Shown: positions 24,535 through 33,758, counted from the first letter of the stretch. The stretch: 64,000 nt of DNA from Desulforamulus reducens MI-1 (GCF_000016165.1 NC_009253.1:2638332-2702331), one strand, 5' to 3'. A program made the numbers and translations. Notes: generated from the letters alone by a model not told the origin.

Positions 24535-24924
24535 CTATTTTATACCCTGGAGTTTTTTTACAACGGGTACATCCGCTTCACTAAAGTCATACTGGGCCAT
24601 CTCTGCGGGTGTTACCCATCGAAAATCCTGACAGTCCCGTGTGCTGGGCCGTTGCCCCAGGTAGCCACAATGGTAACACAAAAGCAAAATGTGCCTTTCC
24701 CCATAGTGGTGGGAAATCACTTCAAAAATATCTCCCACCTGGATTTCCATGTCCAGTTCTTCGATAATCTCTCTACGAAGGCCATCCTTTGGGTCCTCTC
24801 CATAGTTTAGCTTTCCCCCGGGAAACTCCCATTTCAGGCCATGCTCAGCACTACTTTTTCGCTGAGCAATTAATATTTTATCTTCTCTATGAATAATAGC
24901 TGCGGTGACAACAAGGATGTGCAT
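24535..24924 (-). CDS. Nudix (MutT-like) hydrolase
   Basis: A 129-aa Nudix protein. The box GX5EX7REUXEELXX is complete, running from GGKLNYGED to RREIIEELDM (about residues 36-58). The N-terminus ILVVTAAIIHREDKILIAQR resembles 8-oxo-dGTP/CTP diphosphatases. GGAGATAAAAA precedes the ATG. Likely roles are sanitising oxidised nucleotides or hydrolysing another nucleoside diphosphate derivative; the exact substrate is not visible. Confidence 0.9.
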   Translation of the reverse strand: MHILVVTAAIIHREDKILIAQRKSSAEHGLKWEFPGGKLNYGEDPKDGLRREIIEELDMEIQVGDIFEVISHHYGERHILLLCYHCGYLGQRPSTRDCQDFRWVTPAEMAQYDFSEADVPVVKKLQGIK

Positions 24925-24989
24925 TTTTTATCTCCTAATGGTATTCTGTTCTTTATCTATTGTGCCACTGTTAAACCAATATTACAACC

Positions 24990-25763
24990 TTAGTGCCATT
25001 GTTTTACCACAGCTGAGGCTAGGAGTGCTAATGCCTCCGGGTCACTAAAATAGGCCAGATGTCCCTTTACGGGATTGTATTTTTCCAATTCACATTCTAT
25101 ATTGCTGTCCGCACCACATGTGCTGAACCCCACCAGATGGGGACAGGCCACATCCATTCTGCCGGCCAGATTGGTCCAGTGGGCCAGGGTGGGTCGTTTG
25201 GATAACACCACTCGTTGGGAAAGCCATTTACGGAACCAGAAAATGGGGCTTCCCAATGTTATAAAATGCTTTAGCTTTTCTACTGGTTGGGAACTTTTTG
25301 GCAGAGCACAAAAGGCAACCATCGATCCCAAGCTGTAGGCCACTAGGGTCACGGGGCCAGGTACTTGTTTTAACACAGCATAAAACCGATTGTTTACCCG
25401 CTGATGGGTTTCGTCATCCAGTAGATAGGAAAAAATATCACCAAAGTTATCAACCACAAGGTTTACCAGCGCTTCCAAGGGGCCCCTTCCTAAAAATAGC
25501 GTCGGGTTACCGCCACGGACCATATGTTCCCAAAGTTCTTGCTTAAAATGGCTCAACACATTTCTTTTAAAAATAGAAGAAAGCCTTTGCCAGCCTTCCC
25601 CTGGTTGGGGCACTAAGTCGTAGTAATATATACCATTGAACTGTATATAAGAGGGATCAAGACCTCTTTGTATCAGATGGGGCAACAGTTTTTCTCCCCA
25701 GGCTTTCCAATATTCCCGATTTTGGTCATGACCCATCCCATGCATAAAAACAACCGTACCCAT
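24990..25763 (-). CDS. Alpha/beta-hydrolase-fold protein
   Basis: A 257-aa cytoplasmic protein. It begins with a strand and an oxyanion-type motif (TVVFMHGMGHDQN). The nucleophile elbow is AYSLGSM (G-x-S-x-G-like, with Ser about 148), followed by FITLGSPIFWF, as in lipase/esterase or PGAP1-like folds. A candidate late histidine is in VKGHLAYF. No signal peptide is present. The substrate is unknown. Confidence 0.7.
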   Translation of the reverse strand: MGTVVFMHGMGHDQNREYWKAWGEKLLPHLIQRGLDPSYIQFNGIYYYDLVPQPGEGWQRLSSIFKRNVLSHFKQELWEHMVRGGNPTLFLGRGPLEALVNLVVDNFGDIFSYLLDDETHQRVNNRFYAVLKQVPGPVTLVAYSLGSMVAFCALPKSSQPVEKLKHFITLGSPIFWFRKWLSQRVVLSKRPTLAHWTNLAGRMDVACPHLVGFSTCGADSNIECELEKYNPVKGHLAYFSDPEALALLASAVVKQWH

Positions 25764-25860
25764 GACTCACACCTACTTTCCGCGCTTATCATAGGTTATG
25801 TTTTTTTCATCCCCTTGGTGACTTTTGGCCATTATTAGGAACTATGAAAAGATCTTTTCA

Positions 25861-26514
25861 TTAGTCCATTAATTCGGTATCATTTTCCAGTACTAACAAT
25901 AAATCTGACCATTGGTTTAGAAGATAATCCGGTTCAAAGCGCAGGAGTTCATCACCCTCTGCCATTCCCCAGCTAACGCCGATGGAAGTTACGCCGGCAG
26001 CTTTGGCAGACATAATGTCAAAGGGGCTATCCCCGATGTAAGCGGCACCTTCTGCAGGCACTTGCATTTGTTCCAGGGCTTTAAAAATAGGGTCTGGCTG
26101 AGGCTTATGACGGTCCACATCCTCTACACCGATCAGAACATCCATGTAGCGATCAATTCCTAAAAACCCTGTGCTTCTCAATGCAACTCGGCGGGATTTG
26201 GAAGTAACCACGCCCAGGCGAAGACTTCTTTGGTGCAGGTCTTCTAGCATTTCCATGGTACCGGGGTAGGCTTTTGTCATGGCATCGTGCTCGATGGCAT
26301 AATGCTGCTGGTATAAACTAAAAAATTCTGCGTGCCTTTCCTCTCCGGCAAACTTCTTACCGATATCAACCAGCGGCAATCCAATACATTTCATGACCTC
26401 GCCGTTAGCCCAGGGTATATTCATTTCTTGAAAGACCCTCTTATAGGTCCTCTTAATTAAAGGCAGTGAATCCAGGAGTGTGCCATCCAAATCAAATAGT
26501 ATTGTTTTTATCAT
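25861..26514 (-). CDS. HAD-superfamily phosphatase (PpaX/phosphoglycolate phosphatase-like)
   Basis: A 217-aa HAD hydrolase with a helical cap. Motif I is FDLDGTLLDS (nucleophile D and acid D), motif II VVTSKSR, motif III with K in DRHKPQPDP and motif IV YIGDSPFDIMSA. I choose ATG 26514 because GGAGGGG lies 4 nt before it; the longer reading frame to 26562 lacks a ribosome site. Family members act on pyrophosphate, phosphoglycolate or similar small substrates. Confidence 0.88.
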   Translation of the reverse strand: MIKTILFDLDGTLLDSLPLIKRTYKRVFQEMNIPWANGEVMKCIGLPLVDIGKKFAGEERHAEFFSLYQQHYAIEHDAMTKAYPGTMEMLEDLHQRSLRLGVVTSKSRRVALRSTGFLGIDRYMDVLIGVEDVDRHKPQPDPIFKALEQMQVPAEGAAYIGDSPFDIMSAKAAGVTSIGVSWGMAEGDELLRFEPDYLLNQWSDLLLVLENDTELMD

Positions 26515-26619
26515 GAGACCCCTCCGTTCTTTATCCTGGTATTTTACTACGAAAAAGCACAAAAGCCAAGAAATGCCATCAGCTATCCCTCAAGCCTACG
26601 GCTGACGGCTAAAAAAAAT

Positions 26620-26651
26620 GGTTACAAACAAACCTGAGCTTGTTTGTAACC
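26620..26651 (-). terminator. Terminator of the peptide ABC operon
   Basis: GGTTACAAACAA and TTGTTTGTAACC (12 bp) on the minus strand, followed by ATTTTTTTT, just after dppF. Confidence 0.88.
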
Positions 26652-26660
26652 ACTGAAACT

Positions 26661-27638
26661 TTACTTCTCCTCCTGCACCATATGGCAGGCTACCCAGTGA
26701 CCGGGCTTAATACGTTTAAACACCGGCTCATGTTGCTTGCAAATGTCTTCGCACATAAAGCAACGGGTGTGGAAACGGCAACCCTTGGGCGGATTTACCG
26801 GGCTGGGAACATCCCCGGTGAGAATGATCCGTTCCTTTTTAGCACGGGGGTCCGGGATTGGAACCGCTGAGAGCAGTGCCCTAGTATAGGGATGCAACGG
26901 ATTATAATAGAGTTCATCGTCCTTTGCCAATTCAACCATCTTACCCAAATACATCACACCAATGCGATCACTAACATGTTTAACAACATTTAGGCCGTGG
27001 GCAATGAACAGATAAGTTAAGCCAAACTCCTGCTGTAGATCCTTTAAGAGGTTTAAAACCTGGGATTGGATGGATACATCTAGGGCAGATACCGGTTCGT
27101 CGCAAATAATTAGTTTGGGGTTAAGGGCCAGGGCCCGGGCAATCCCCACACGTTGTCGTTGGCCCCCACTGAACTCATGGGGATAGCGCCTAGCATGGTA
27201 GGAAGCCAGCCCCACACAGGATAATAAATAATCCACTTTCTTCTGGACCTCCGGGCCGGAGGCCAGGTTATATAGCTTTATTGGTTCGGCAATAATATCT
27301 CCCACGGACATACGGGGATTTAAGGATGCATAGGGATCCTGGAAAATAATCTGCATATCCTTACGGAGGGCACGCATCTCGGCAGGGCTGGCCGCAAAGA
27401 CATCTTTTCCTGTAAATTCCACCCGTCCAGCGGTGGGTTCCAACAGGCGTAGAATCACACGCCCGGTAGTGGACTTACCACAGCCGCTTTCCCCAACTAA
27501 ACCAAGGGTTTCCCCTTTGCGAATATCAAAGGATAAACCATCCACAGCCTTAACTTGCCCGGCCTCTTTACCAAACATCCCCACCTTAATGGGGAAGTAT
27601 TTCGTTAGGTTTGTTACATGAACAAGGACATCCGACAT
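26661..27638 (-). CDS. dppF: Dipeptide/oligopeptide ABC transporter ATP-binding protein (DppF/OppF)
   Basis: A 325-aa ATPase. Walker A is GESGCGKST, the signature FSGGQRQRVGIARAL, Walker B LIICDEPVSALD and the switch histidine is in FIAHGLNVV. The C-terminal oligopeptide-transporter extension has CRFHTRCFMCEDIC, a Cys cluster that may bind Fe-S or zinc. It is the last gene of dppA-B-C-D-F. Its start overlaps the dppD stop by 1 base. It powers uptake together with DppD. Confidence 0.95.
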   Translation of the reverse strand: MSDVLVHVTNLTKYFPIKVGMFGKEAGQVKAVDGLSFDIRKGETLGLVGESGCGKSTTGRVILRLLEPTAGRVEFTGKDVFAASPAEMRALRKDMQIIFQDPYASLNPRMSVGDIIAEPIKLYNLASGPEVQKKVDYLLSCVGLASYHARRYPHEFSGGQRQRVGIARALALNPKLIICDEPVSALDVSIQSQVLNLLKDLQQEFGLTYLFIAHGLNVVKHVSDRIGVMYLGKMVELAKDDELYYNPLHPYTRALLSAVPIPDPRAKKERIILTGDVPSPVNPPKGCRFHTRCFMCEDICKQHEPVFKRIKPGHWVACHMVQEEK

Positions 27639-28618
27639 TAGCGAGCACCTCCTTCATGTAGCCAACAACTGACCCGTCTTCCCTGTGAAACTTGGGTTAG
27701 GGTAGGACGTTCCGCATGACAACGGGGTTGAGCCTCCGGGCAGCGGGGTGCAAAGGCACAGCCCACAGGCAAATTGGTTAAAGGAGGCACCATACCATCA
27801 ATCATATAAAGCCTTTCCTGGGTGTCGGTGATATGAGGAATGGATCTCAGCAGACCCTTGGTGTAGGGATGCAGCGGGTTATCAAACAATTCCAGCACCG
27901 GTGCCTCTTCCACCAACTTGCCACAATACATAACTACGGCACGGTCAGCCATTTCTGCCACCACAGCTAGGTCGTGGGTAATCATGATAATGGCCGTACC
28001 CAATTGTTCCTTTAATTCATGCATTAAATCCAAAATCTGTGCCTGAATGGTTACATCCAGGGCTGTGGTTGGTTCATCGGCAATCAATAGCTCCGGTCGG
28101 CAACATAGGGCCATGGCAATCATTACCCGTTGCCGCATTCCTCCACTCATCTGGTGGGGAAAATCGTGCACCCTTTTTTCCGGTGAGGGAATACCCGTTA
28201 GTTTCAACATCTCGATACTTTTTTCCAGGGCTTCCTTTTTGTTTAACCCTTGGTGAATAATTAAGGACTCAGAAATTTGCTGACCCACCCGAAAAACTGG
28301 GTTCAGGGAGGTCATGGGTTCCTGGAAGATCATGGAGATGCGATTGCCTCGGATATCTCTCATTTCCTTTTCACTTTTCTTTAATAAATCTTCCCCGTTA
28401 TAAAGGATTTCCCCTCCCACGATACGACCGGGAGGATTAGGAATTAATCGCATAATGGATGTGGCAGTAATACTCTTACCGCTGCCTGATTCCCCCACCA
28501 CAGCCAGGGTCTCGCCACGGTTTAAATAAAAACTTACACCGTCAACGGCCGGTACCACTCCATCCTCCAGGAAAAAGTGGGTTTTGAGGTCCTTTACTTC
28601 TAATAATGTCTGTGTCAT
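27638..28618 (-). CDS. dppD: Dipeptide/oligopeptide ABC transporter ATP-binding protein (DppD/OppD)
   Basis: A 326-aa ATPase with GESGSGKS (Walker A), [15 protein letters not shown] (signature), [11 protein letters not shown] (Walker B) and ITHDLAVV. The C-terminal Cys pattern is [15 protein letters not shown] choose ATG 28618, which has AGGAGGTG 6 nt upstream; the GTG three codons earlier overlaps this site. It is a partner of DppF in the same operon. Confidence 0.95.
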   Translation of the reverse strand: MTQTLLEVKDLKTHFFLEDGVVPAVDGVSFYLNRGETLAVVGESGSGKSITATSIMRLIPNPPGRIVGGEILYNGEDLLKKSEKEMRDIRGNRISMIFQEPMTSLNPVFRVGQQISESLIIHQGLNKKEALEKSIEMLKLTGIPSPEKRVHDFPHQMSGGMRQRVMIAMALCCRPELLIADEPTTALDVTIQAQILDLMHELKEQLGTAIIMITHDLAVVAEMADRAVVMYCGKLVEEAPVLELFDNPLHPYTKGLLRSIPHITDTQERLYMIDGMVPPLTNLPVGCAFAPRCPEAQPRCHAERPTLTQVSQGRRVSCWLHEGGAR

Positions 28619-28630
28619 TCGACCCACCTC

Positions 28631-29521
28631 CTAGCGGCGCAACCGTGGATCCAGTGCATCCCGCAGGCCATCCCCCAGCAGGTTAAAGGCCATAACCGTC
28701 AGGGTAATTGCAATACCCGGGAAAAACACCAGATGCGGCGCATTATACATATATCCTCGACCACTTCCCAACATGGTTCCCCATTCTGCGAAGGGCGGTG
28801 CAACCCCCAGACCTAGGAACCCCAGAGCAGATGTCTCCAGGATAGCGGTGGAGATACCAAGGGTGGCACGCACAATTACTGGGGCCATAACGTTAGGCAT
28901 GATATGTTTGAAAATAATTTGAAAGTCATTGTTCCCAATGGCTCGGGCAGCCTGTACATACTCATTTTCTTTAACGGACAATACGGACCCCCGAATAATT
29001 CGAGCATATTCAGGAATAGACACAATACCAATGGCAATAATGGCATTTTCTACCCCCCGACCCAAAACAGCCATTAGGGCTATGGCCAGCAAAATAGAGG
29101 GGAAGGCCAGCATAATATCCATAAAACGCATAATAATGTTATCCAAACGACCACCGTAATAACCGGCCGCAGAACCAACCACCATGCCTACCGATAGGGC
29201 AATGCACACAGCAATCAAACCCACCCGCAGGGATACGCCTGCCCCGTAAATAATCCGGCTTAGGATGTCTCGGCCCAATTCATCGTTGCCCAGCCAATGC
29301 TGCGCACTGGGGCCGTGCAGTGCCTTGGGCATTTCACTGAGATAAGGGTCGTAGGGTGCAACAAAGGGTGCAAAAATAGCAACAAAGGTTAAGGTTAATA
29401 AAAAGATTAGACTGACCATCGCCAGCTTGTTTTTCCGCAGGCGGTGCCAGAAGTCTGCCAACGGTGAGTAAGTCTGCTCGGCCGGTTGAGGAACCGGCGC
29501 AGATGTTTGAGCTTGCGGCAT
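28631..29521 (-). CDS. dppC: Dipeptide/oligopeptide ABC permease (DppC/OppC)
   Basis: A 296-aa inner-membrane permease with about six helices, an N-terminal cytoplasmic tail rich in Pro/Gln and the OppC_N hydrophobic segment (KLAMVSLIFLLTLTFVAIFAPFVAPYDP). The EAA loop reads EYVQAARAIGNNDFQIIFKHIMPN. ATG 29521 has AAAGGA 8 nt upstream and is preferred over the TTG two codons earlier. Confidence 0.95.
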   Translation of the reverse strand: MPQAQTSAPVPQPAEQTYSPLADFWHRLRKNKLAMVSLIFLLTLTFVAIFAPFVAPYDPYLSEMPKALHGPSAQHWLGNDELGRDILSRIIYGAGVSLRVGLIAVCIALSVGMVVGSAAGYYGGRLDNIIMRFMDIMLAFPSILLAIALMAVLGRGVENAIIAIGIVSIPEYARIIRGSVLSVKENEYVQAARAIGNNDFQIIFKHIMPNVMAPVIVRATLGISTAILETSALGFLGLGVAPPFAEWGTMLGSGRGYMYNAPHLVFFPGIAITLTVMAFNLLGDGLRDALDPRLRR

Positions 29522-29554
29522 ACGCAAATTCCTTTCTTATGGGTATTTCTTTGG

Positions 29555-29612
29555 AGTAGGCCTTGGGCCTTGGGTTTTAGGTTTTAGCTCATGGCTCACG
29601 GCCCATGGCTAT
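29555..29612. repeat. CATGGC-type dispersed intergenic repeat, copy 2
   Basis: GGCCTTGGGCCTTGGG, then TTTTAGCTCATGGCTCACGG and CCCATGGCT, in the gap between dppC and dppB. Compare 22803-22916, 38075-38140 and 63590-63660. Confidence 0.55.
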
Positions 29613-29613
29613 T

Positions 29614-30618
29614 CTAGGAATACTTAATTCTAGGATCTAGGTAAGCATAAAGAATATCCACGATCAAGTTCACCACAACAAAGACGGTGGCAACCATGAT
29701 GACGCCCCCCTGAACTACCGGAAAATCACCGGCCAGGATAGCGTTAACAATAAAACTACCGATACCAGGCCAGGAAAATACCGTTTCAGTTAAGACAGCA
29801 CCACCCAGCAGGGAACCCATTTGCAAACCAATAACCGTGATGACTGGAATTAAGGCATTCCGCAGGGCGTGTTTAAACACAACCACCCTTTCCACCAGTC
29901 CCTTGGAACGTGCCGTACGAATGTAGTCCTGACGGATAACCTCCAGCATGGTAGAGCGAGTCATCCTTGCAATAATGGCCATTGAGTAGGAAGATAGGGC
30001 AATGGCAGGTAAAGCAAGGTGACTAACAGATGATTTGAAGGCTTCCCAGTTGCCGGATAAAAGGCTGTCAATCAGGTAGAAGTGAGTGATAGTGGCCGGT
30101 TCCATACCCACCTCGATGCGGCCGGACACAGGCAACCAGCCCAGTGTAACGGAAAATAAAATAATCAGCATTAAACCCAGCCAGAAGATGGGCATGGAAA
30201 CACCCAACAGCGCACCCACCATGCTCAAATAATCAAAGATCGAATACTGTTTTACTGCAGAGATTACACCAACAGTAACTCCAATAAGGGTGGCAATCAG
30301 CATTGCAGCAAAGGCCAATTCCACAGTGGCCGGAAAACGAGCGAGCAATTCATCTGTGACAGGAGACCGGGTCATTAAAGACATCCCAAAGTCCCCCTGA
30401 ATAATTTGGCTAATAAAAACACCAAACTGTACATACAATGGCTTGTTGAAACCCAATTCTTCCCTCAGGGACGCCACTTGTTCAGCGGTGGCATGCTGCC
30501 CAAGCATCATGGCTGCAGGGTCTGTGGTAAAAAGGTGCAGCACTAAAAAAACAAAAAGGCTGACCCCAAAGAGAACGGGAACAAGCAGCATAATTCTTTT
30601 GGCTATATATCTGAGCAT
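29614..30618 (-). CDS. dppB: Dipeptide/oligopeptide ABC permease (DppB/OppB)
   Basis: A 334-aa permease with an N-terminal membrane anchor (MLRYIAKRIMLLVPVLFGVSLFVFLVLHL) and five further helices. It has the EAA loop DYIRTARSKGLVERVVVFKHALRNALIPV and the terminal motif VNLIVDILYAYLDPRI. It forms the translocation pore with DppC. GAGGGAG precedes the ATG. Confidence 0.95.
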   Translation of the reverse strand: MLRYIAKRIMLLVPVLFGVSLFVFLVLHLFTTDPAAMMLGQHATAEQVASLREELGFNKPLYVQFGVFISQIIQGDFGMSLMTRSPVTDELLARFPATVELAFAAMLIATLIGVTVGVISAVKQYSIFDYLSMVGALLGVSMPIFWLGLMLIILFSVTLGWLPVSGRIEVGMEPATITHFYLIDSLLSGNWEAFKSSVSHLALPAIALSSYSMAIIARMTRSTMLEVIRQDYIRTARSKGLVERVVVFKHALRNALIPVITVIGLQMGSLLGGAVLTETVFSWPGIGSFIVNAILAGDFPVVQGGVIMVATVFVVVNLIVDILYAYLDPRIKYS

Positions 30619-30686
30619 TTATCTCCCTCTTTCCCTCGCAAGGGGTAATAAAAATACTAAATTCTTCCTATTGACCGTAAAACATT

Positions 30687-30722
30687 GAAACACGAATATG
30701 GCATGGGCCATATTCGTGTTTC
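30687..30722 (-). other. Intercistronic hairpin between dppA and dppB
   Basis: A perfect 16-bp inverted repeat, GAAACACGAATATGGC (30687-30702) and its complement (30707-30722), with a 4-nt loop and no T-run. Such hairpins after binding-protein genes usually protect the upstream mRNA from 3' decay and raise binding-protein levels over permease. Confidence 0.65.
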
Positions 30723-30742
30723 TTCCAAAGGTGATTGATTTA

Positions 30743-32329
30743 CTACTTGATATCTACATCACGGAAGTATACAACACCTACGGGGTGTAGATCAAAGCCT
30801 TCTACTTTCTTGCTTACAGCAGCCATATCTTTACTGTGGCTAATGAACACCCAGGGAGCTTCGGCCTGTACAATTTTTTGCAATTCACTGTAAGCAGCGT
30901 TCCGCTCTTCCTGAGTTCGGGCGGTACGACCTTTCATTAGCAGTTCATCTACCTGCTTGTTGGAGTACTTGGCAGCATTCAGAGTGCTCTTGATTTCCTT
31001 GGTTTCCAGCAAAGATAAGAAGTTATCCGGGTCACCATTGTCACCAATCCAGCCATAGAGCATCATGTCGCCGGCCTCAACAACTTCAGGGGTATAAATT
31101 TCCTTGTATTCTTTCCAAGGATAGGTTTTAATTTCTGCTTCGATCCCTACTTTACGTAGATCAGCTTGTACAGCAGCAGCCAGTTTATCTCCACCCACGG
31201 GGTTATAAGGACGCACGGTGGAGTAGGTTAACAGGGTAACCTTCAAGCCATTGGGATAACCTGCTTCGGCCAGCAGTTGCTTGGCCTTTTCAGGGTTATA
31301 CTCAGGAGCCTGCAGGGACTTATCATGTCCGGGCATAAAGTTGGGCAGCATACTATTAGGAAGCTCAGCCAGACCCTGGTACAGGAAGTTGATTAAGTTC
31401 TCACGGTTAATGGCATGAGCAACAGCTAAACGTAGTTTAGGATTGTCAAAGGGCTTCTTGTTGCAGAAAAACGCCAGGTAGTTGATATTCATACCGGGGT
31501 TTTTGATTACATTCAGACCTGCCTCTTCCAACATCTTCACATCGTTAGGGTCCACGCCGTTCATGGCCTGAATGGACCCGGTTCTTAACTCACTGGCACG
31601 TACAGAGTTTTCTTTAATAAACTTGTAAACCAGTTTGTCAAGTTTGGGAGCGCCACCCCAGTATTCCTTGTTGGCTTCCAACACGATTTGCTGACCCTTT
31701 TTCCACTCAACAAACTTGAAGGGTCCGGTACCAACAGGGTTCTCAATAAATTTGTCACCATATTTTTCAACGGCTGCAGGGCTAACGATGGGGGCAGCCA
31801 GAGCCATTGCCAGGTTAGCCAAGAAGGGAGCATAGGGCTCGTTGAGGATAAACTTAACTGTGTAGTCGTCCACTTTCTCAATCTTTTCCACAGGACCAAA
31901 GGTAAAGGAAGCATAGGGCATAGCATCGGTTCGATTAGGAGGCAATTGACGGTTTACGCTGAATACCACCGCATCGGCGTTAAAGGGGGTTCCGTCGTGG
32001 AATTTTACGCCTTGACGTAACTTAAAGGTCCATTCTTTGCCATCCTCTGAGGAAGACCACTCGGTAGCCAAGGCAGGTTCAATCTCAGTGCTGCCAGTTT
32101 TATAACGAACAAGACCGTCATAAATATTGACAATAGGGTTGGCAGATTCACCATCATCAACAAAAGCCGGATCCAAGCCCCTGGGATCGGAACCCTGGCC
32201 AAAAACAAATACCTTTTGCTTGGCTTTGTCAGCAGCCTTTTCTTTGTTGTCACCGCCGCCACAGCCAACCATGGCCACTGCCAGCAAAGATACCAGCAAC
32301 AGCATGAAAAAACTTTTCTTACGGAACAT
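30743..32329 (-). CDS. dppA: Dipeptide/oligopeptide ABC substrate-binding lipoprotein (DppA/OppA)
   Basis: A 528-aa SBP family 5 lipoprotein. A signal peptide (RKKSFFMLLLVSLLAVAMVG) ends in the lipobox VGCG, so Cys-22 or so is lipid-anchored. The SBP_bac_5 fold has YDGLVRY, GTGPFKFVEW and AVAHAINRENLI. It captures peptides (or possibly nickel complexes or other ligands; specificity is not readable) for DppBCDF. It is the first gene of the operon. Confidence 0.93.
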   Translation of the reverse strand: MFRKKSFFMLLLVSLLAVAMVGCGGGDNKEKAADKAKQKVFVFGQGSDPRGLDPAFVDDGESANPIVNIYDGLVRYKTGSTEIEPALATEWSSSEDGKEWTFKLRQGVKFHDGTPFNADAVVFSVNRQLPPNRTDAMPYASFTFGPVEKIEKVDDYTVKFILNEPYAPFLANLAMALAAPIVSPAAVEKYGDKFIENPVGTGPFKFVEWKKGQQIVLEANKEYWGGAPKLDKLVYKFIKENSVRASELRTGSIQAMNGVDPNDVKMLEEAGLNVIKNPGMNINYLAFFCNKKPFDNPKLRLAVAHAINRENLINFLYQGLAELPNSMLPNFMPGHDKSLQAPEYNPEKAKQLLAEAGYPNGLKVTLLTYSTVRPYNPVGGDKLAAAVQADLRKVGIEAEIKTYPWKEYKEIYTPEVVEAGDMMLYGWIGDNGDPDNFLSLLETKEIKSTLNAAKYSNKQVDELLMKGRTARTQEERNAAYSELQKIVQAEAPWVFISHSKDMAAVSKKVEGFDLHPVGVVYFRDVDIK

Positions 32330-32560
32330 TTAGTTGGCAACTCCTCTCCTTATTTGTTTAGAATCTCCCCAGTGTCTATCCTTATCTTACAGCTGTCTTC
32401 ACTGGGACTAGTGGTTAAATTTTCTACAAATAATTTAATTTTCCTTCATCTTTGTGAATATTATTTTGTATACTTCTTAGACAGTTGTTGTTTATTTATT
32501 AGTTAAGTATTATAATTATACGTTTTGCTTTGGGTTATGCATAAATCACTCTCGCCGGGG
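32330..32560. other. Divergent intergenic region
   Basis: Promoter region for dppA (minus) and the DUF1540 gene (plus). CCAGTG and CACTGG at about 32354-32404 could pair in the dppA leader. The rest is AT-rich, with no gene seen. Confidence 0.4.
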
Positions 32561-32562
32561 TC

Positions 32563-32578
32563 ATACTACATGTAGTAT
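32563..32578. promoter_or_regulatory. 16-bp perfect palindrome upstream of the DUF1540 gene
   Basis: ATACTACATGTAGTAT lies 7 bases before the ribosome site AGGAGGT. It may be an operator or a small leader hairpin. Confidence 0.4.
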
Positions 32579-32596
32579 ATGATAGGAGGTAATTGT

Positions 32597-32752
32597 ATGC
32601 CGAACATAAGATGTTCTGTAACCGAGTGTGCATATAACTCCAATGTTATGTGTGATGCTCCCATGATTCAAGTAAATCATTCCGGAGGTGAGCAATCCAG
32701 CACCTCTGAAGAAACTAAATGCGATACTTTTAAGCCCAGAACCCAATCTTAA
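32597..32752 (+). CDS. DUF1540 small Cys-rich protein
   Basis: A 51-aa protein reading MPNIRCSVTECAYNSN, VMCDAPMIQV and a late TKCDTFKP. The spacing C-x4-C-x7-C and the terminal CxTF match DUF1540, small proteins common in Clostridia and probably metal-binding. AGGAGGTAATTGT precedes the ATG, and a strong terminator follows. The role is unknown; spore or redox links have been suggested only by distribution. Confidence 0.85.
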   Translation: MPNIRCSVTECAYNSNVMCDAPMIQVNHSGGEQSSTSEETKCDTFKPRTQS

Positions 32753-32780
32753 TACACCTCTTTAAATTTACCTTTCGAAG

Positions 32781-32814
32781 AAGGACGGATATTTACAAAC
32801 CGTCCTTTTTTGTT
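32781..32814 (+). terminator. Terminator of the DUF1540 gene
   Basis: AAGGACGG and CCGTCCTT (8 bp) followed by TTTTGTTTGG. Confidence 0.88.
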
Positions 32815-32878
32815 TGGAACCTTTTAACATTTACTTCAATACTATATATCAAACTCGTAATAGGAGGTTTGATATTCA

Positions 32879-33373
32879 ATGGCTGATAATTTGGAAGCCA
32901 AGGCCGGAATGATGCCGCCGGGCCAACACATGCCGATGGTAGCCCCCACCTTTATACAGCGTCTGTGTCAATTGCTGCACATGCGGGTTACAGTATTTCT
33001 TAATTGCGAAGAAGCCACTGCTCCTTTAACAGGTACTTTACATGCGGTGGGCCAGGATTACATTGAGTTAGTTAATGGTCCCACCAACCAAACCCAGGCT
33101 ACAATTATTCCTTTATGGAATATTTGCACCATTAATGTTGCCGGGGCGATGAATGATGTTTGCCCGCCCCCCCAACCTTATCCCTATCAACCCCAGTACC
33201 CAGTGAGCCCCGGTCAGGATATGATGCCTGGGTGTCCTATGCCAGGTCCTGGTCCAATGCCTGGTTGCCCAAAGCCCGGTGCCGGACATGACTGTACCTC
33301 CATGCAGCCCCCCGGTTGGGCAGCTCCTGCACCTGGTTTTATGGATGTCAAGAAGGAAAAGGAAGAAAAATAA
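32879..33373 (+). CDS. Pro/Gly/Cys/Met-rich protein, possibly coat-like
   Basis: A 164-aa protein, family not recognised. Residues 24-85 form a small beta domain (IQRLCQLLHMRVTVFLN then GTLHAVGQDYIELVNG and IIPLWNICTINV) with the look of an Sm-like/DUF2642-type barrel found in spore-coat-associated proteins. Residues 90-155 are low-complexity with repeated PGCPMPGPGPMPGCPKPG-like units, and the tail is Lys/Glu. AATAGGAGGT precedes the ATG, and a terminator follows. A spore or surface structural role is inference. Confidence 0.6.
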   Translation: MADNLEAKAGMMPPGQHMPMVAPTFIQRLCQLLHMRVTVFLNCEEATAPLTGTLHAVGQDYIELVNGPTNQTQATIIPLWNICTINVAGAMNDVCPPPQPYPYQPQYPVSPGQDMMPGCPMPGPGPMPGCPKPGAGHDCTSMQPPGWAAPAPGFMDVKKEKEEK

Positions 33374-33383
33374 ATAAATAAGT

Positions 33384-33413
33384 AACAGCCGTCACACTGG
33401 CGGCTGTTTTTGT
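33384..33413 (+). terminator. Terminator after the Pro/Gly-rich gene
   Basis: AACAGCCG and CGGCTGTT (8 bp) followed by TTTGTT. Confidence 0.85.
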
Positions 33414-33414
33414 T

Positions 33415-33564
33415 CTACTTATAATTTCTAGGGTCGTAAAAAGGTGCACCACCGCTGAAGGCCCCATGTTGATGCATCATACCATTCATATGACGCTGGT
33501 TGGTCAGATATAGGTGCTTACCATTATAATTTCTGCGTAGCTTTATGCAGGTCACCTCCCACAC
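33415..33564 (-). CDS. Possible 49-aa small protein
   Basis: Reading frame from GTG 33564, behind AAGGGAAATGG. The product is Tyr-, Asn-, His- and Met-rich and ends MMHQHGAFSGGAPFYDPRNYK. Composition suggests a real small structural protein. However, the start is weak and a second overlapping frame (up to 33766, ending 33524) is also open, so a frameshifted or non-coding stretch is possible. Confidence 0.3.
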   Translation of the reverse strand: MWEVTCIKLRRNYNGKHLYLTNQRHMNGMMHQHGAFSGGAPFYDPRNYK

Positions 33565-33758
33565 CCATTTCCCTTATTTTCTCCGGCTGTACCGGGAAGC
33601 ATACAGGATTGCCCTTTGAAACATCCTTTATTTCACCTCTTGTTGTTATTTTCTCCCATCCTACCAGGAGCATTTTATTATCTGCCAATAACATGGTATA
33701 ATTTACATGACCATATTGGTAAATAGTGGAATGTAAATTTAGAGAAATGGGGATTTTA

